Source: an uncultured Bacteroidota bacterium (lineage in GTDB: Bacteria; Bacteroidota; Bacteroidia; JADZBD01). From it: DNA of 52,264 bases. Made by a program: the position numbers and the translations under genes. A model generated the notes under the pieces. The model was not told where the DNA came from. It saw nothing but the letters and a program-made list of their open reading frames with translations, and did not search any database. Each line of letters opens with the position of its first letter. The stretch's first letter is position 1. The stretch covers positions 1-52,264 of the forward strand of contig CALEYQ010000029.1 of assembly GCA_937924855.1 (NCBI GenBank). Reading direction: 5' to 3'. Positions 9,054 through 17,884 of this stretch are shown piece by piece.

Positions 9054-10280
9054 GTGAAAAAATTTAACATACCGGAGTTTTACCGAAGCCCGGTTATTTC
9101 CCGCCTGAAATTAATCCGTACCCAGGCCGACCCGGGTCGCGAGGATTATGCTCCTTCCCGCCTTGATTTCGGCCCCGTGGTTTTCCTGGTGCCCCGGCAT
9201 TTTGGATTTTGTTACGGGGTTGAGAATGCCATTGAAATTTCTTTCCGGGCTCTGGATGAAAACCCCGGAAAAAACATTTTTTTGCTGAGCCAGATGATTC
9301 ATAATCCGGATGTGAATAAAGATTTGATGGACCGCGGCGTTAAATTCCTGATGGATACCGAGGGGAATGAGATTTTACCCAGAGCTGAAGTAAAAGCCGG
9401 CGATGTTCTGATAGTTCCTGCTTTCGGTGCTCCGGTTGCCGATTTAAAATGGTTTGAAGAAAGAGGAGTTGATGTAAAAAAATACGATACTACCTGCCCC
9501 TTCGTGGAAAGGGTTTGGAATAAATCCAAAAAGCTGGGTGATGATAATTTTACTATTGTGATCCACGGAAAGTTCAGGCATGAAGAAACCCGTGCCACCT
9601 TTTCGCGGAGCGTTTCTCACGGCCCTTCGATTGTTGTTTTGGATTTAAAGGAGACCGATAAACTCAGGGATTTTATTTTGGGAAAAATTTCAAAGGACGA
9701 TTTTTTTAAAATTTTCGGAGACCGGGTGTCGGACGGCTTTGATCCTGATTTACATCTGAGTCGCATAGGGGTTATAAATCAAACCACCATGCTGGCTTCC
9801 GAAACCCAGGCTATTGCCTCAAGATTGAAGGAAGCAATGATTCAAAAGTATGGTCCTGAAAACATCAAATCGCATTTTGCCGATACGCGCGATACGCTTT
9901 GTTATGCCACCAATCAAAACCAGGATGCCACTATCGAAGCTTTGGAAAATAAAGCCGATATGGCAGTTGTGGTGGGAGGTTACAACAGTTCCAACACCAG
10001 CCATCTGGTGGAGTTATGCGAGGAAAAGTTTCCCACCTTTTTTATCTCAGGGCCCGATGAGATTTTAGGTAAGAACCGGATCCGGCATTTTGATTTTCAT
10101 TCCGGCAAATTGTCTGTTGAAGAAGCTTTTCTTCCCGATAAAACGCCACTCACCCTGGTTCTCACCGGGGGTGCTTCCGTTCCGGATAGTGTGGTAGAAG
10201 GCGTAATGGCCAGAATTTTGTCTTTTTACGAAGAAGTGAAACCGGTGGATCAGGTATTGAAGGAAGTTCTTCCGGCCTAG
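9054..10280 (+). CDS. ispH: 4-hydroxy-3-methylbut-2-enyl diphosphate reductase IspH (long form)
   Basis: Last enzyme of the MEP isoprenoid pathway; an iron-sulfur protein reducing HMBPP to IPP and DMAPP. The three cluster cysteines are visible: C53 (GFCYGV), C148 (TTCPFV) and C283 (DTLCYATNQ). Also seen are H83 (IHNPDVN), HGKFRHEETRA and the substrate-binding NSSNTSHL. At 408 residues it is about 80-100 residues longer than the E. coli type and matches the cyanobacterial/plant-like long form, including the YGPENIKSHF segment. The start is GTG; an in-frame ATG is not near. Convergent with the next gene, sharing a CTAG at the two stops. ispE of the same pathway is at 17885. Confidence 0.96.
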   Translation: MKKFNIPEFYRSPVISRLKLIRTQADPGREDYAPSRLDFGPVVFLVPRHFGFCYGVENAIEISFRALDENPGKNIFLLSQMIHNPDVNKDLMDRGVKFLMDTEGNEILPRAEVKAGDVLIVPAFGAPVADLKWFEERGVDVKKYDTTCPFVERVWNKSKKLGDDNFTIVIHGKFRHEETRATFSRSVSHGPSIVVLDLKETDKLRDFILGKISKDDFFKIFGDRVSDGFDPDLHLSRIGVINQTTMLASETQAIASRLKEAMIQKYGPENIKSHFADTRDTLCYATNQNQDATIEALENKADMAVVVGGYNSSNTSHLVELCEEKFPTFFISGPDEILGKNRIRHFDFHSGKLSVEEAFLPDKTPLTLVLTGGASVPDSVVEGVMARILSFYEEVKPVDQVLKEVLPA

Positions 10281-11524
10281 AATTTTCCGGAAAGGGTTAG
10301 CTGGGCACCCTGACCTGCGGTTTTAGCCCATAAGGCATACCCTGAAATGTAGTAGGAGTTAATTTCTGCTTTAAACCTCTCGTTTAATTTGTATTCCAGA
10401 CTCAGGCCTCCGTTCAAGCGGCCATATCCACCGTAGGAAATGTTTATCCCGGTCGAAAATTTCCCTTCTCTGAAACTGCGAATGGCTCCCAGGTAATAAA
10501 AGGGTCGTGCATTGGCAAAGAACCTGTAGTTAATTCCTTTTTCAATGATGTATTTTTTGCCGATATAAGTTGTGGCCAGAATACTGAGTACGCAGGGAAG
10601 GGGTGTTACAACCGGCTCCCGTGAGTATTTTACCTGCGACCGGAAAACACTGTCAGGATTATTGAAAGGGTTGAGGGAGTTATCTACATTTAATAGCCCG
10701 GGAACATTTATGCCGGCATAATGATAACTGGAGTCGATACGGTAATGTTCGGAATTCTGATTCCACCGGATAAATCCAAAATCGGAAAGTTGCATGGTCA
10801 GTATCCCTTCGTTGTATCGGGTGAGGTAGGGCATTTCCCAAAACAAATCAATGGCGCCCCCGATTCCGTTGAAGGCCAAGGGAGTTTTTTTTGCAGTATC
10901 GCTGCGCTGGGCTTCCATTACAATATCCAGATCCATGAAAGTGCCGTCAGGACTGGTATAAAGACTGGCCCGTTTTACATCGCTGCGAAGAAAGTTCTCT
11001 CCTTTAATAAGGGAAAGTGAAAATCCGTAGGAGTTTTTTGAGGAGTCGGTCATGAATTCCATACCGAGGTTCAGTTGCTGGTAACGGATTTGGTTTAATC
11101 TTAAATTTCCCAGGTCTGCTGTTTTTCCGGCAAAGGATTTATTGCCGTAAAAGGCAAGCCGGAACAAATCGGCTGAAAAAATTCCGTCAATGTGCAGCCG
11201 GTCGCGGATTTGTGTGGTCAGCCGGATATTTTTCTTTCCAAAAATTTCGGCCGGGCTCCAACTCCAGGATATTCCGTAGTCAAAATCACCTCCAAACCGG
11301 TTGATGTACCGGAGTCGCTTATCGACCTGATTTTTTTCATTTTCCGAAATCCTTCCTCCCAGATAAAGTCTGGAGGCAAAAAGATTGGTCAGGGCATCGG
11401 CATTCAGGAAATATAATCCGGTAATATCTATTTCATGCCTGAAGGTGGAATCTTTTCCGGCAAAAATGGCCTGAGGTAAAAGGGAAAGGACAAACAGAAA
11501 GGTTATTATGCGGAGGGAGTGCAT
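10277..11524 (-). CDS. Outer-membrane beta-barrel protein, DUF5723-like
   Basis: A 415-residue protein with a signal peptide (hydrophobic residues 5-17, cut near IFAG) and a run of amphipathic beta strands ending in a C-terminal phenylalanine (LTLSGKF), the usual outer-membrane insertion signal. The pattern (early FLNADALTNLF, long barrel with frequent tyrosine/asparagine turns) resembles the DUF5723 family of Bacteroidota barrels, whose function is unknown. It follows the AsnB-labelled exported protein by 24 nt, probably in one operon with dnaB. Its stop overlaps the ispH stop in opposite orientation. Family name is moderately sure; outer-membrane location is well supported. Confidence 0.75.
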   Translation of the reverse strand: MHSLRIITFLFVLSLLPQAIFAGKDSTFRHEIDITGLYFLNADALTNLFASRLYLGGRISENEKNQVDKRLRYINRFGGDFDYGISWSWSPAEIFGKKNIRLTTQIRDRLHIDGIFSADLFRLAFYGNKSFAGKTADLGNLRLNQIRYQQLNLGMEFMTDSSKNSYGFSLSLIKGENFLRSDVKRASLYTSPDGTFMDLDIVMEAQRSDTAKKTPLAFNGIGGAIDLFWEMPYLTRYNEGILTMQLSDFGFIRWNQNSEHYRIDSSYHYAGINVPGLLNVDNSLNPFNNPDSVFRSQVKYSREPVVTPLPCVLSILATTYIGKKYIIEKGINYRFFANARPFYYLGAIRSFREGKFSTGINISYGGYGRLNGGLSLEYKLNERFKAEINSYYISGYALWAKTAGQGAQLTLSGKF

Positions 11525-11548
11525 CAGGTGGCAAAGGTAATTAATGCC

Positions 11549-12814
11549 CTAGGTTTTTTGCTTTTTCTTTTTGGCTGCGGGGAAAAGAATGTTGTTCAGG
11601 ATAAGCCGGTATCCTGCCGAATTGGGATGGAGATTTAAATCGGTGGGAGGATCTTCAACCCGGTGCTGATAATCTTCGGGGTCGTGGCCTCCGTAAAAGG
11701 TCCAGGTTCCCTTTCCATAATCGCCATGAATGTAACGGGCCTCGTTGGCTGCTTTGTATTCGCCCATCACGAGCACATCGGGTTTCAGAAATTTTTTGTT
11801 AAAGGAAACCGTTTGGCCCCAGAAGCCTTTTATTATTTGTTCGTGGTTTTGGCAAAGCATGGTGGGAACCGGATCCCACTTGGCAGAAAATTCAAACAAG
11901 GCAAAATAGTCGGTTGATTCGGTAATTCCGTATTGGCCACGGGAATAGTAGGTGTCGATATTACTGAATTCATATTCGTATGGATTTGTTACGAGCTGGA
12001 ATCCGGTAAATGCAAAACATTTCGAGTAGTCAAGCTTTTTATTCATTTGGGGATCGGAACCGTCTCCGTCAAACATCGATTCGCAAATATCAACGCCTTC
12101 GGCGGCCAGGGCAATATCGTAAGAGTCGGTGGCTGAACACATGGCAAAAAGGAATCCGCCTCCGGCCACAAAATCCCTGATTTTTTTGGCCACGGCCAGC
12201 TTCAGTTCCGAAACTTTCGAAAATCCCAATGCCTTGGCACTGGCTTCGCTGGATCGTTGTTCTTCCTGATACCAGCGGGCATTTTTGTATTGTGCATAAA
12301 AGCGACCGTATTGTCCGGTAAAATCTTCGTGGTGGAGGTGAAGCCAGTCGTACTTGATCAGTTTATCCTGCATTACCTCTTCATCGTAAACAACATCATA
12401 GGGAATTTCCGCATAAGAAAGAACCAGGGTCACGGCATCATCCCAGGGTTGTTTGGTCTTTGGGGAATAAACCGCAATCTTGGGTGGCTTTTCAAGTTTC
12501 ACCGCGTCCATGTTAATTTCCGGACTGGCTATTTCGCTGAGAATGGCGGTGGATTTGGCATCGGCAATCACCTCGGCCGTTACCCCGCGGATTAAACACT
12601 CCGATTCAAAGGATTTGTCGTATTTAAACATGAAACTGCCGCTCCGGTAATTGAGCAGCCATTGTACATCCACTTCCTGTTTCAATATCCAATACGCCAC
12701 GCCATAGGCCTTGAGGTGGTTTTTTTGCCCTTTATCCATGGGAATAAGGATAAAGGCCGCATGGATTTGGCCAAATCCAAAAAGCAACAGAAACATCAGG
12801 CTGAAAATTCGCAT
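11549..12814 (-). CDS. Conserved exported protein of the family often labelled asparagine synthetase B
   Basis: A 421-residue protein with an N-terminal signal (residues 1-19, cut near IHAAF). It strongly resembles a conserved Bacteroidota family commonly annotated as asparagine synthetase B, recognisable from ILIPMDKGQKNHLKAYG and KQPWDDAVTLVLSYAEIPYD. I see neither the N-terminal nucleophile cysteine nor an SGGxDS ATP-pyrophosphatase loop, and the protein is exported, so that name is probably wrong. The mid-region (HHEDFTGQYG, FVAGGGFLFAMCSATDS) looks like a glutamine-amidotransferase-like or flavodoxin-like alpha/beta fold. Function unknown. It lies between dnaB (58 nt) and the barrel gene (24 nt). 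Confidence 0.72.
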   Translation of the reverse strand: MRIFSLMFLLLFGFGQIHAAFILIPMDKGQKNHLKAYGVAYWILKQEVDVQWLLNYRSGSFMFKYDKSFESECLIRGVTAEVIADAKSTAILSEIASPEINMDAVKLEKPPKIAVYSPKTKQPWDDAVTLVLSYAEIPYDVVYDEEVMQDKLIKYDWLHLHHEDFTGQYGRFYAQYKNARWYQEEQRSSEASAKALGFSKVSELKLAVAKKIRDFVAGGGFLFAMCSATDSYDIALAAEGVDICESMFDGDGSDPQMNKKLDYSKCFAFTGFQLVTNPYEYEFSNIDTYYSRGQYGITESTDYFALFEFSAKWDPVPTMLCQNHEQIIKGFWGQTVSFNKKFLKPDVLVMGEYKAANEARYIHGDYGKGTWTFYGGHDPEDYQHRVEDPPTDLNLHPNSAGYRLILNNILFPAAKKKKQKT

Positions 12815-12827
12815 ATGGGAAATCCCT

Positions 12828-12835
12828 CAAAAATA
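12828..12835 (-). promoter_or_regulatory. -7 element upstream of the AsnB-labelled gene
   Basis: On the minus strand TATTTTTG matches TAnnTTTG, 13 nt before the ATG at 12814. A second, weaker candidate (TAACTTTA) lies just upstream. No clear -33 TTG was seen. Confidence 0.35.
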
Positions 12836-12872
12836 ATACCTAAAGTTACGGAAAATAAGGCGGTAAAAAAAC

Positions 12873-14435
12873 TTAAAAAGGAGTGTCCTCTTCAACATTC
12901 AGGTCATCGTCCCATTTGGAGGAGGGCTTGGTGATGGTATTCGGCCCCTCGGCAAGGAAGCCTGAGTCGGGCTGAATGGTGGTGTTTTCGGGGAATCCGG
13001 ATATTCCTGTTTCTGCACCCTTGTCGAGGTCGACAAATTTAGCCAGGCTTTGAATGAAGCGGATGTCGGCACTTCCCACAGGGCCGTTCCTGTGCTTGGC
13101 AATGATTACTTCGCAAATTCCGTTTGTGGGTGCTCCGTTTTCATCTTCAAAAATCCCATAGTATTCAGGGCGGTGCAGGAATAGCACCATGTCGGCATCC
13201 TGTTCAATGGCACCTGACTCCCGGAGGTCGGAGAGCTGGGGTTTTTTCAGTCCGCCCCGTGTTTCAACCGCACGGCTTAACTGGGAGAGCGCGATGATGG
13301 GAATGTTTAATTCTTTGGCGATGCTTTTCAGAGAGCGGGAAATAGTACTTACTTCCTGTTCCCGGTTCCCACGGTTATCGCCTGCACCCTGCATCAGCTG
13401 AAGGTAATCTACCACAATGAGTTCTATACCGTGCTGGTGTACCAGTTTTCTGGCTTTTGCCCGCAATTCAAAAATGTTGAGGGCAGGTGTATCATCGATA
13501 AAAATACGGGCCTCGGCAAGTTTGGTGATTTTTGAGTTTAGCTGCATGAACTCATAATCCTCCAACTGGCCCTTTTTCAATTTTTCGGCAGGCAATTCAC
13601 TCTCGCTGGCAATCAAACGGTTTACCAATTGGATGGAAGACATCTCGAGCGAGAAGACGGCCACTGCGCGGTTATCTTTGATGGCTGCATTACGGGCAAG
13701 GCTTAAAACAAAAGCTGTTTTACCCATAGCAGGCCGCGCGGCAACGATGATAAGATCTGATTTTTGCCAACCTGCGGTGATGCGGTCCAGCTCCATAAAT
13801 CCGCTGGGTACACCGGTAATGCCGGATTTCAGGGTACGGGCAATTTCAATTTCTTTAATGGCCCGGCCCATGATGGTGCTAATCTCATCATAGTTTTTCC
13901 GGATATTCCCCTGCACCACATCGAAAAGATTTTTTTCAGCTTTGTCGAGAAGGTCGAATACATCCGTGGTTTCCTCGTAAGCATCCCGAATGGTTTCGGT
14001 GCTTATTTTGATGAGTTCCCTTTGAACATATTTCTGGGAAATAATCCTTGCGTGATATTCGGCGTTTGCCGCAGAAGCCACCCGGGAGGTGAGTTGTGAA
14101 ATATAGTAAGCACCGCCCACAATCTCCAATTCCCCTGTTTTCCGGAGGTCCTGGGTAACGGTTAAAATATCAATGGGCTCTGAGCGATTGAATAAGCGCT
14201 GGATGGCAGCAAAAATTCTTTCGTGAGCTTCCTTGTAAAAACTTTTGGGTTGTAAAATATCAATTACGCTGGTGAGGGCTTCTTTATCGAGCAGAAGTGC
14301 TCCCAATACGGCTTCCTCCAGATCAACCGCCTGAGGTGGCAGTTTCCCGATTTCATAAAGCTGCTGAGCCATTGGGTTGGCTGCAGGCTTTCGGGTTTTA
14401 AAACCCTCTTTTCGTTTTTGATCCAGATCGCTCAT
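12873..14435 (-). CDS. dnaB: Replicative DNA helicase DnaB
   Basis: Replication-fork helicase, about 520 residues. Seen: N-terminal DnaB domain (PPQAVDLEEAVLGALLLD), C-terminal RecA-like domain with Walker A (ARPAMGKTAF), the downstream EMSSIQLVNRL, Walker B (ELIVVDYLQLM) and the arginine-finger region (LSQLSRAVETRGG ... LRESGAIEQDAD). No intein or insertion interrupts it. I chose the ATG at 14435 (MSDLDQK) because a consensus -7 element covers 14451-14458; the earlier in-frame TTG/ATG at 14453-14448 would lie on the promoter itself. The C-terminal tail is acidic (DDDLNVEEDTPF). Confidence 0.97.
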   Translation of the reverse strand: MSDLDQKRKEGFKTRKPAANPMAQQLYEIGKLPPQAVDLEEAVLGALLLDKEALTSVIDILQPKSFYKEAHERIFAAIQRLFNRSEPIDILTVTQDLRKTGELEIVGGAYYISQLTSRVASAANAEYHARIISQKYVQRELIKISTETIRDAYEETTDVFDLLDKAEKNLFDVVQGNIRKNYDEISTIMGRAIKEIEIARTLKSGITGVPSGFMELDRITAGWQKSDLIIVAARPAMGKTAFVLSLARNAAIKDNRAVAVFSLEMSSIQLVNRLIASESELPAEKLKKGQLEDYEFMQLNSKITKLAEARIFIDDTPALNIFELRAKARKLVHQHGIELIVVDYLQLMQGAGDNRGNREQEVSTISRSLKSIAKELNIPIIALSQLSRAVETRGGLKKPQLSDLRESGAIEQDADMVLFLHRPEYYGIFEDENGAPTNGICEVIIAKHRNGPVGSADIRFIQSLAKFVDLDKGAETGISGFPENTTIQPDSGFLAEGPNTITKPSSKWDDDLNVEEDTPF

Positions 14436-14450
14436 TTTTTCCCGGGGCAT

Positions 14451-14458
14451 CAAAATTA
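14451..14458 (-). promoter_or_regulatory. -7 element of dnaB
   Basis: Minus-strand TAATTTTG fits TAnnTTTG. It lies 15 nt before the ATG at 14435, giving a leader of about 10 nt, and so decides against the earlier start codons. No TTG at the expected -33 position. Confidence 0.45.
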
Positions 14459-14560
14459 ACTAAATGAGGCATTCATCTTGAGGGGGATATCCAATTTAAT
14501 TTACAGGAAATGAACAGCCTTAAAGCAATTCTTTAATATTAACGAAAAAACTCCAAAACC

Positions 14561-14589
14561 GTTACCAACTCAGGGTCTGAGTTAATAAC
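14561..14589. promoter_or_regulatory. Imperfect palindrome, candidate operator
   Basis: AACTCAG (14567-14573) and CTGAGTT (14577-14583) form a perfect 7-bp inverted repeat around GGT, extended by GTTA (14561-14564) and TAAC (14586-14589). It lies immediately upstream of the -33 TTG of the 14627 gene, a position typical of activator sites. There is no T run, so a terminator is unlikely. It also contains the 12-mer GAGTTAATAACA found again at 19413. Confidence 0.5.
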
Positions 14590-14593
14590 ATTT

Positions 14594-14622
14594 TTGTTAA
14601 CCGGGTCTTTTTCCTAACTTTA
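14594..14622 (+). promoter_or_regulatory. Bacteroidota promoter of the 14627 lipoprotein gene
   Basis: TTG at 14594-14596, an 18-nt spacer, then TAACTTTA at 14615-14622, close to the TTG-N19-TAnnTTTG consensus. The ATG follows 4 nt later, implying a leaderless or nearly leaderless message. Confidence 0.6.
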
Positions 14623-14626
14623 TTCG

Positions 14627-15940
14627 ATGAAAAAAATAGTTTTTAACAAGGCCCTCCTTCCTTGCATTTTTTTTGTAAGTGCATTAGGATTCTTTTCCTG
14701 TAAGAAAGACAACGACAAAGCCACCCCTCCGGAGATTGAAATTTTATCCCCGGCCGAGAATACGGTGTTTAATATGTTCGATACGGTTACCGTGATTTTT
14801 AATGTGCGTGATGATGAGGCTTTAACCAGCGTGGCTGTTTCCCTGGTCGACGGTTCCAATAACCAGGTTCAGGGAAGTGTGAATGCAACCCCATCCTCAA
14901 TTAATACCTCAGTCACGGCATTGTATGTGCTTAACGAAATTCATTTGCCCTCGGGTTATTATTACCTGAAGGTATCGGCCAGCGACGGGAAATCTTCCAA
15001 TTACAAATTGCGTAAAATATACATTAACGAAGCGCCGCGGAAGTTTCTTGGGGCTTACCTGGTTTCATCTACCGGCCCCGGAAATGTAAATCTTTTTGCC
15101 GCTGACACCCTTATGAATATTTCTTCAGCCTATACCTATGCGGGTGATTTTGCTGCGGCTTCCCTGAGTTCCTACAATCAGGCTTTTTATATGGCAGGTC
15201 AAACTTCCGGGAACTTCAGTTCTCTGAGCCTCCCCGGGCATATCATAGGGTGGACCGTGCCGCTTATTCCCAGTGCCAATCCTTACTTTACGGATGTAAT
15301 ATCTTATCAGAAAAATGTATATCTGGCTTTTTACGACGGCAGGATCAAGGGGTATTCTAAAACAGGATCCATTGTTTTTAATGCCAATATTGCACAGGGC
15401 TTCTTTCCAACGCGTATCGCCAGGCACCCCGACTATATGCTGGTGGCGACTAAGGAGATAATTTCATCCACCCGGAAAATTGTTTTGTTTAATGGAGCCA
15501 CGGGGACAGGTTTTCAGGAGTCGTTTATGACACAGGTTCCAAAGGAAATATTTTATAAAGACAACGACAATTTATATTTCTTCGGAAACAGCGGTACCCA
15601 GGGCGTGATGGAAATATACCAGATCAGCACCAATGGTTTCTGGACTCCCCGAACCCTGCCTGCCGGATTTTTGCTTTCAGCTGTTCAGATTGATCCCGAT
15701 AATTATTTGTTCGGCATGAATGATGGAACAATTTACCGGTATCAGTATAGCATTAATTCGCTCACGCCCTTTGTAAGCGGAATTCAGGCCGGTATTTTAA
15801 AATACGATCCGGTTAATATGGTGGTCTTTGCGGTAGATGGATCCCAGATCAGGCGCTACCGCTTCCCATTGGCTCAGTTTCTGGGAAGTACCAATCATTC
15901 GGCCAGCATTTCTGCCCTTGAATTGTGGTTCAATAAATAA
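14627..15940 (+). CDS. Hypothetical lipoprotein with Ig-like domain and propeller-like body
   Basis: A 437-residue lipoprotein (lipobox FFSC, Cys25, followed by KKDNDK). Residues about 35-140 read as an Ig/cadherin-like beta sandwich (PPEIEILSPAENTVF, DTVTVIFNVRDDEALTSV, YYLKVSASDGKSS). The rest (about 145-437) has repeated short strands of a propeller-like kind (YLAFYDGRIKGYSKTG, YLFGMNDGTIYRYQY, VVFAVDGSQIRRYRF) without a named family I recognise. Probably faces the periplasm or cell surface. It has its own promoter and a strong terminator behind it, so it is monocistronic. Function unknown. Confidence 0.8.
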   Translation: MKKIVFNKALLPCIFFVSALGFFSCKKDNDKATPPEIEILSPAENTVFNMFDTVTVIFNVRDDEALTSVAVSLVDGSNNQVQGSVNATPSSINTSVTALYVLNEIHLPSGYYYLKVSASDGKSSNYKLRKIYINEAPRKFLGAYLVSSTGPGNVNLFAADTLMNISSAYTYAGDFAAASLSSYNQAFYMAGQTSGNFSSLSLPGHIIGWTVPLIPSANPYFTDVISYQKNVYLAFYDGRIKGYSKTGSIVFNANIAQGFFPTRIARHPDYMLVATKEIISSTRKIVLFNGATGTGFQESFMTQVPKEIFYKDNDNLYFFGNSGTQGVMEIYQISTNGFWTPRTLPAGFLLSAVQIDPDNYLFGMNDGTIYRYQYSINSLTPFVSGIQAGILKYDPVNMVVFAVDGSQIRRYRFPLAQFLGSTNHSASISALELWFNK

Positions 15941-15942
15941 AA

Positions 15943-15964
15943 AAGGGGGCTTAAAAGCCCCCTT
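15943..15964. terminator. Bidirectional rho-independent terminator
   Basis: AAGGGGGCTT (15943-15952) and AAGCCCCCTT (15955-15964) form a perfect 10-bp stem with a 2-nt AA loop; A-rich on one side and T-rich on the other. It sits between two convergent lipoprotein genes and can serve both. Confidence 0.9.
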
Positions 15965-15982
15965 CATTTTCTGATAAAAAAT

Positions 15983-16810
15983 TTATTTTATTACTTTTCC
16001 TCTCAGGGTTTGAATGGCGGTTCTTAATCCGTCGAGGTGTTTTGCGCTGAACTCATTTTTGTCGGCTGCAGCCTTAAACGCTCCTTCCAGGGGTGCGAAT
16101 TCAGTTGCAATGGCCTGGTAATCGGGATTTGCTTTGTATTCTTCCAGCAAATTTTTTACGTACTTATAAGCAGTTACATAATTCCATATCTCCTTGTAAA
16201 CGGGCTTGGTAGCCGGCTCGTCTTTTTTAGGATAAACCATTTCACAGGCTGCATATAAGCCCTCAATCCAGCCTCCAATGGCCATCAGTCCTGCATATTG
16301 CATTCTTTCATTGGAACGCATATGTCTTTCCGCCTTTTGGAAAGCTTTATCGATCATTACATCCTGGGTGTCTGCTTTTCCTAAACTTTCAATCAGCGAT
16401 TTGCTGAATTCCATATCAAAAGCTGAACCCACTCCCAATTCGTTGGATAGCTTCCCAATCGACATCAGGTAATTGTTTGCTTCCTGATTTTGATTGAAGG
16501 CACAGGAAAATCCAAGGTCGGCTCCATAAGCGCCAAGTGCAATGGCCTGCTGGCCTTTTGTTCCGTAACTTTTTCCGGCGGGGTTCAATACCCCGGAAAC
16601 GAAACTTATTCCTGCACCTTTAAACTTTTTTCCAAGTGCGGTAGGACTGGGAAAGTTTACGGTAATCAGGTCGATGTTTATCTGGGCCTGATAATTAATA
16701 CTGTCGGAGGTAAACTCAATGTCTTTAGGCTTGTTTTGGTCTTCGGGTTCCCCACAGGAAACCAAAGCAATCAAAGCCGGCGTAAACATTAGGGCAATAA
16801 TCTTTTTCAT
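15983..16810 (-). CDS. Hypothetical lipoprotein
   Basis: A 275-residue lipoprotein (lipobox ALVSC, Cys19). The mature part is mostly alpha-helical, with no repeats or motif that I recognise (segments such as SIGKLSNELGVGSAFDMEFS and MAIGGWIEGLYAACEMVYPKK). It is 33 nt behind accA in the same direction and ends at the shared terminator, so it is probably co-transcribed with accA. Conserved-looking but unnamed; an envelope role is all that can be said. Confidence 0.78.
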   Translation of the reverse strand: MKKIIALMFTPALIALVSCGEPEDQNKPKDIEFTSDSINYQAQINIDLITVNFPSPTALGKKFKGAGISFVSGVLNPAGKSYGTKGQQAIALGAYGADLGFSCAFNQNQEANNYLMSIGKLSNELGVGSAFDMEFSKSLIESLGKADTQDVMIDKAFQKAERHMRSNERMQYAGLMAIGGWIEGLYAACEMVYPKKDEPATKPVYKEIWNYVTAYKYVKNLLEEYKANPDYQAIATEFAPLEGAFKAAADKNEFSAKHLDGLRTAIQTLRGKVIK

Positions 16811-16843
16811 GGTTCGGATTTTATTTTGATTTTACTTTTGGGG

Positions 16844-17800
16844 TCACATTTCAAGTACGGGTCCCATGCTGCTGAATTTTGCAATCCGGGCCGCAATTCT
16901 TTGTTCGGGACTTTGTTTGTCGAGTTCTTCTACATTTTCCAGCACCGATTTTTTCAAAATGGAAAACATTTCCTCCTGGTTGGCGTGCGCACCGCCGAGG
17001 GGTTCGCGTATGATGCCGTCGACCAGAGCGTTTTTCATCATGTCATCTGCGGTTAATTTTAATGCATTGGCCGCAGTTTCTTTATGGTTCCAGCTTCTCC
17101 AAAGGATGGAAGAACAGGATTCGGGTGAGATAACAGAATACCAGGTATTTTCAAGCATTAGCACCCTGTCGCCAATTCCAATGCCCAAAGCACCGCCGGA
17201 GGCTCCTTCACCAATGATATAACACAACACCGGTACCTTTAAACGGGTCATTTCAAACAGATTTCGTGCAATGGCCTCACCTTGTCCTCTTTCTTCGGCT
17301 TCCAGCCCGGGATAGGCTCCGGGAGTATCTATGAAAGTGATGATGGGTTTGTTAAATTTTTCGGCCAGTTTAAACAGCCTCAGGGCCTTGCGGTATCCTT
17401 CAGGGTTGGCCATTCCAAAGCGGCGGATCTGCCGCATTTTGGTGTTGATGCCCTTTTGTTGACCCACCAGCATAAATGTACGGCCGTTTATTTCCCCAAA
17501 TCCACCCACCATAGCCTTGTCATCGGCCACTGTGCGGTCGCCGTGCAATTCCATGAAGGTGTTGTTGGTAATGGCGTTAATATAGGCCAGGGTATAAGGA
17601 CGATCGGGGTGCCGGCTTAACTGTACCCGCTCCCAGGGCCCCAGATTGGAAAATATTTCTTTCCTTTTTTCGGCTATTTTGTGTTCCAGTTCTGCAATGG
17701 CCGATGACACATCCACCTTGGTCTTTTCCCCGGTCTCCTTTATTTTCTCCAGTTCTTTGAGTAACTCTTCGATGGGTTTTTCAAATTCAAGAAATGTCAT
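16844..17800 (-). CDS. accA: Acetyl-CoA carboxylase carboxyltransferase subunit alpha
   Basis: Alpha half of the carboxyltransferase that moves the carboxyl group from biotin to acetyl-CoA, making malonyl-CoA for fatty acid synthesis; works with AccD (not in this window). The 318-residue length is standard. Seen: N-terminal coiled region (LEFEKPIEELLKELEKIK), HPDRPYTLAYI, FIDTPGAYPG, and GEGASGGALGIGIGDRVLML, all family hallmarks. It is divergent from ispE across 84 nt. Confidence 0.97.
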   Translation of the reverse strand: MTFLEFEKPIEELLKELEKIKETGEKTKVDVSSAIAELEHKIAEKRKEIFSNLGPWERVQLSRHPDRPYTLAYINAITNNTFMELHGDRTVADDKAMVGGFGEINGRTFMLVGQQKGINTKMRQIRRFGMANPEGYRKALRLFKLAEKFNKPIITFIDTPGAYPGLEAEERGQGEAIARNLFEMTRLKVPVLCYIIGEGASGGALGIGIGDRVLMLENTWYSVISPESCSSILWRSWNHKETAANALKLTADDMMKNALVDGIIREPLGGAHANQEEMFSILKKSVLENVEELDKQSPEQRIAARIAKFSSMGPVLEM

Positions 17801-17872
17801 AATCCGTACTTTTGGAGGACTAAAGTAAAAATTATTTCAGAACCCGGGGGTCCGTAAAGGGCATTACCGGGC

Positions 17873-17880
17873 TAAATTTG
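17873..17880 (+). promoter_or_regulatory. -7 element of ispE
   Basis: TAAATTTG is an exact TAnnTTTG match, ending 4 nt before the ispE ATG, again pointing to a leaderless transcript. No TTG at -33. Confidence 0.5.
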
Positions 17881-17884
17881 GCTA

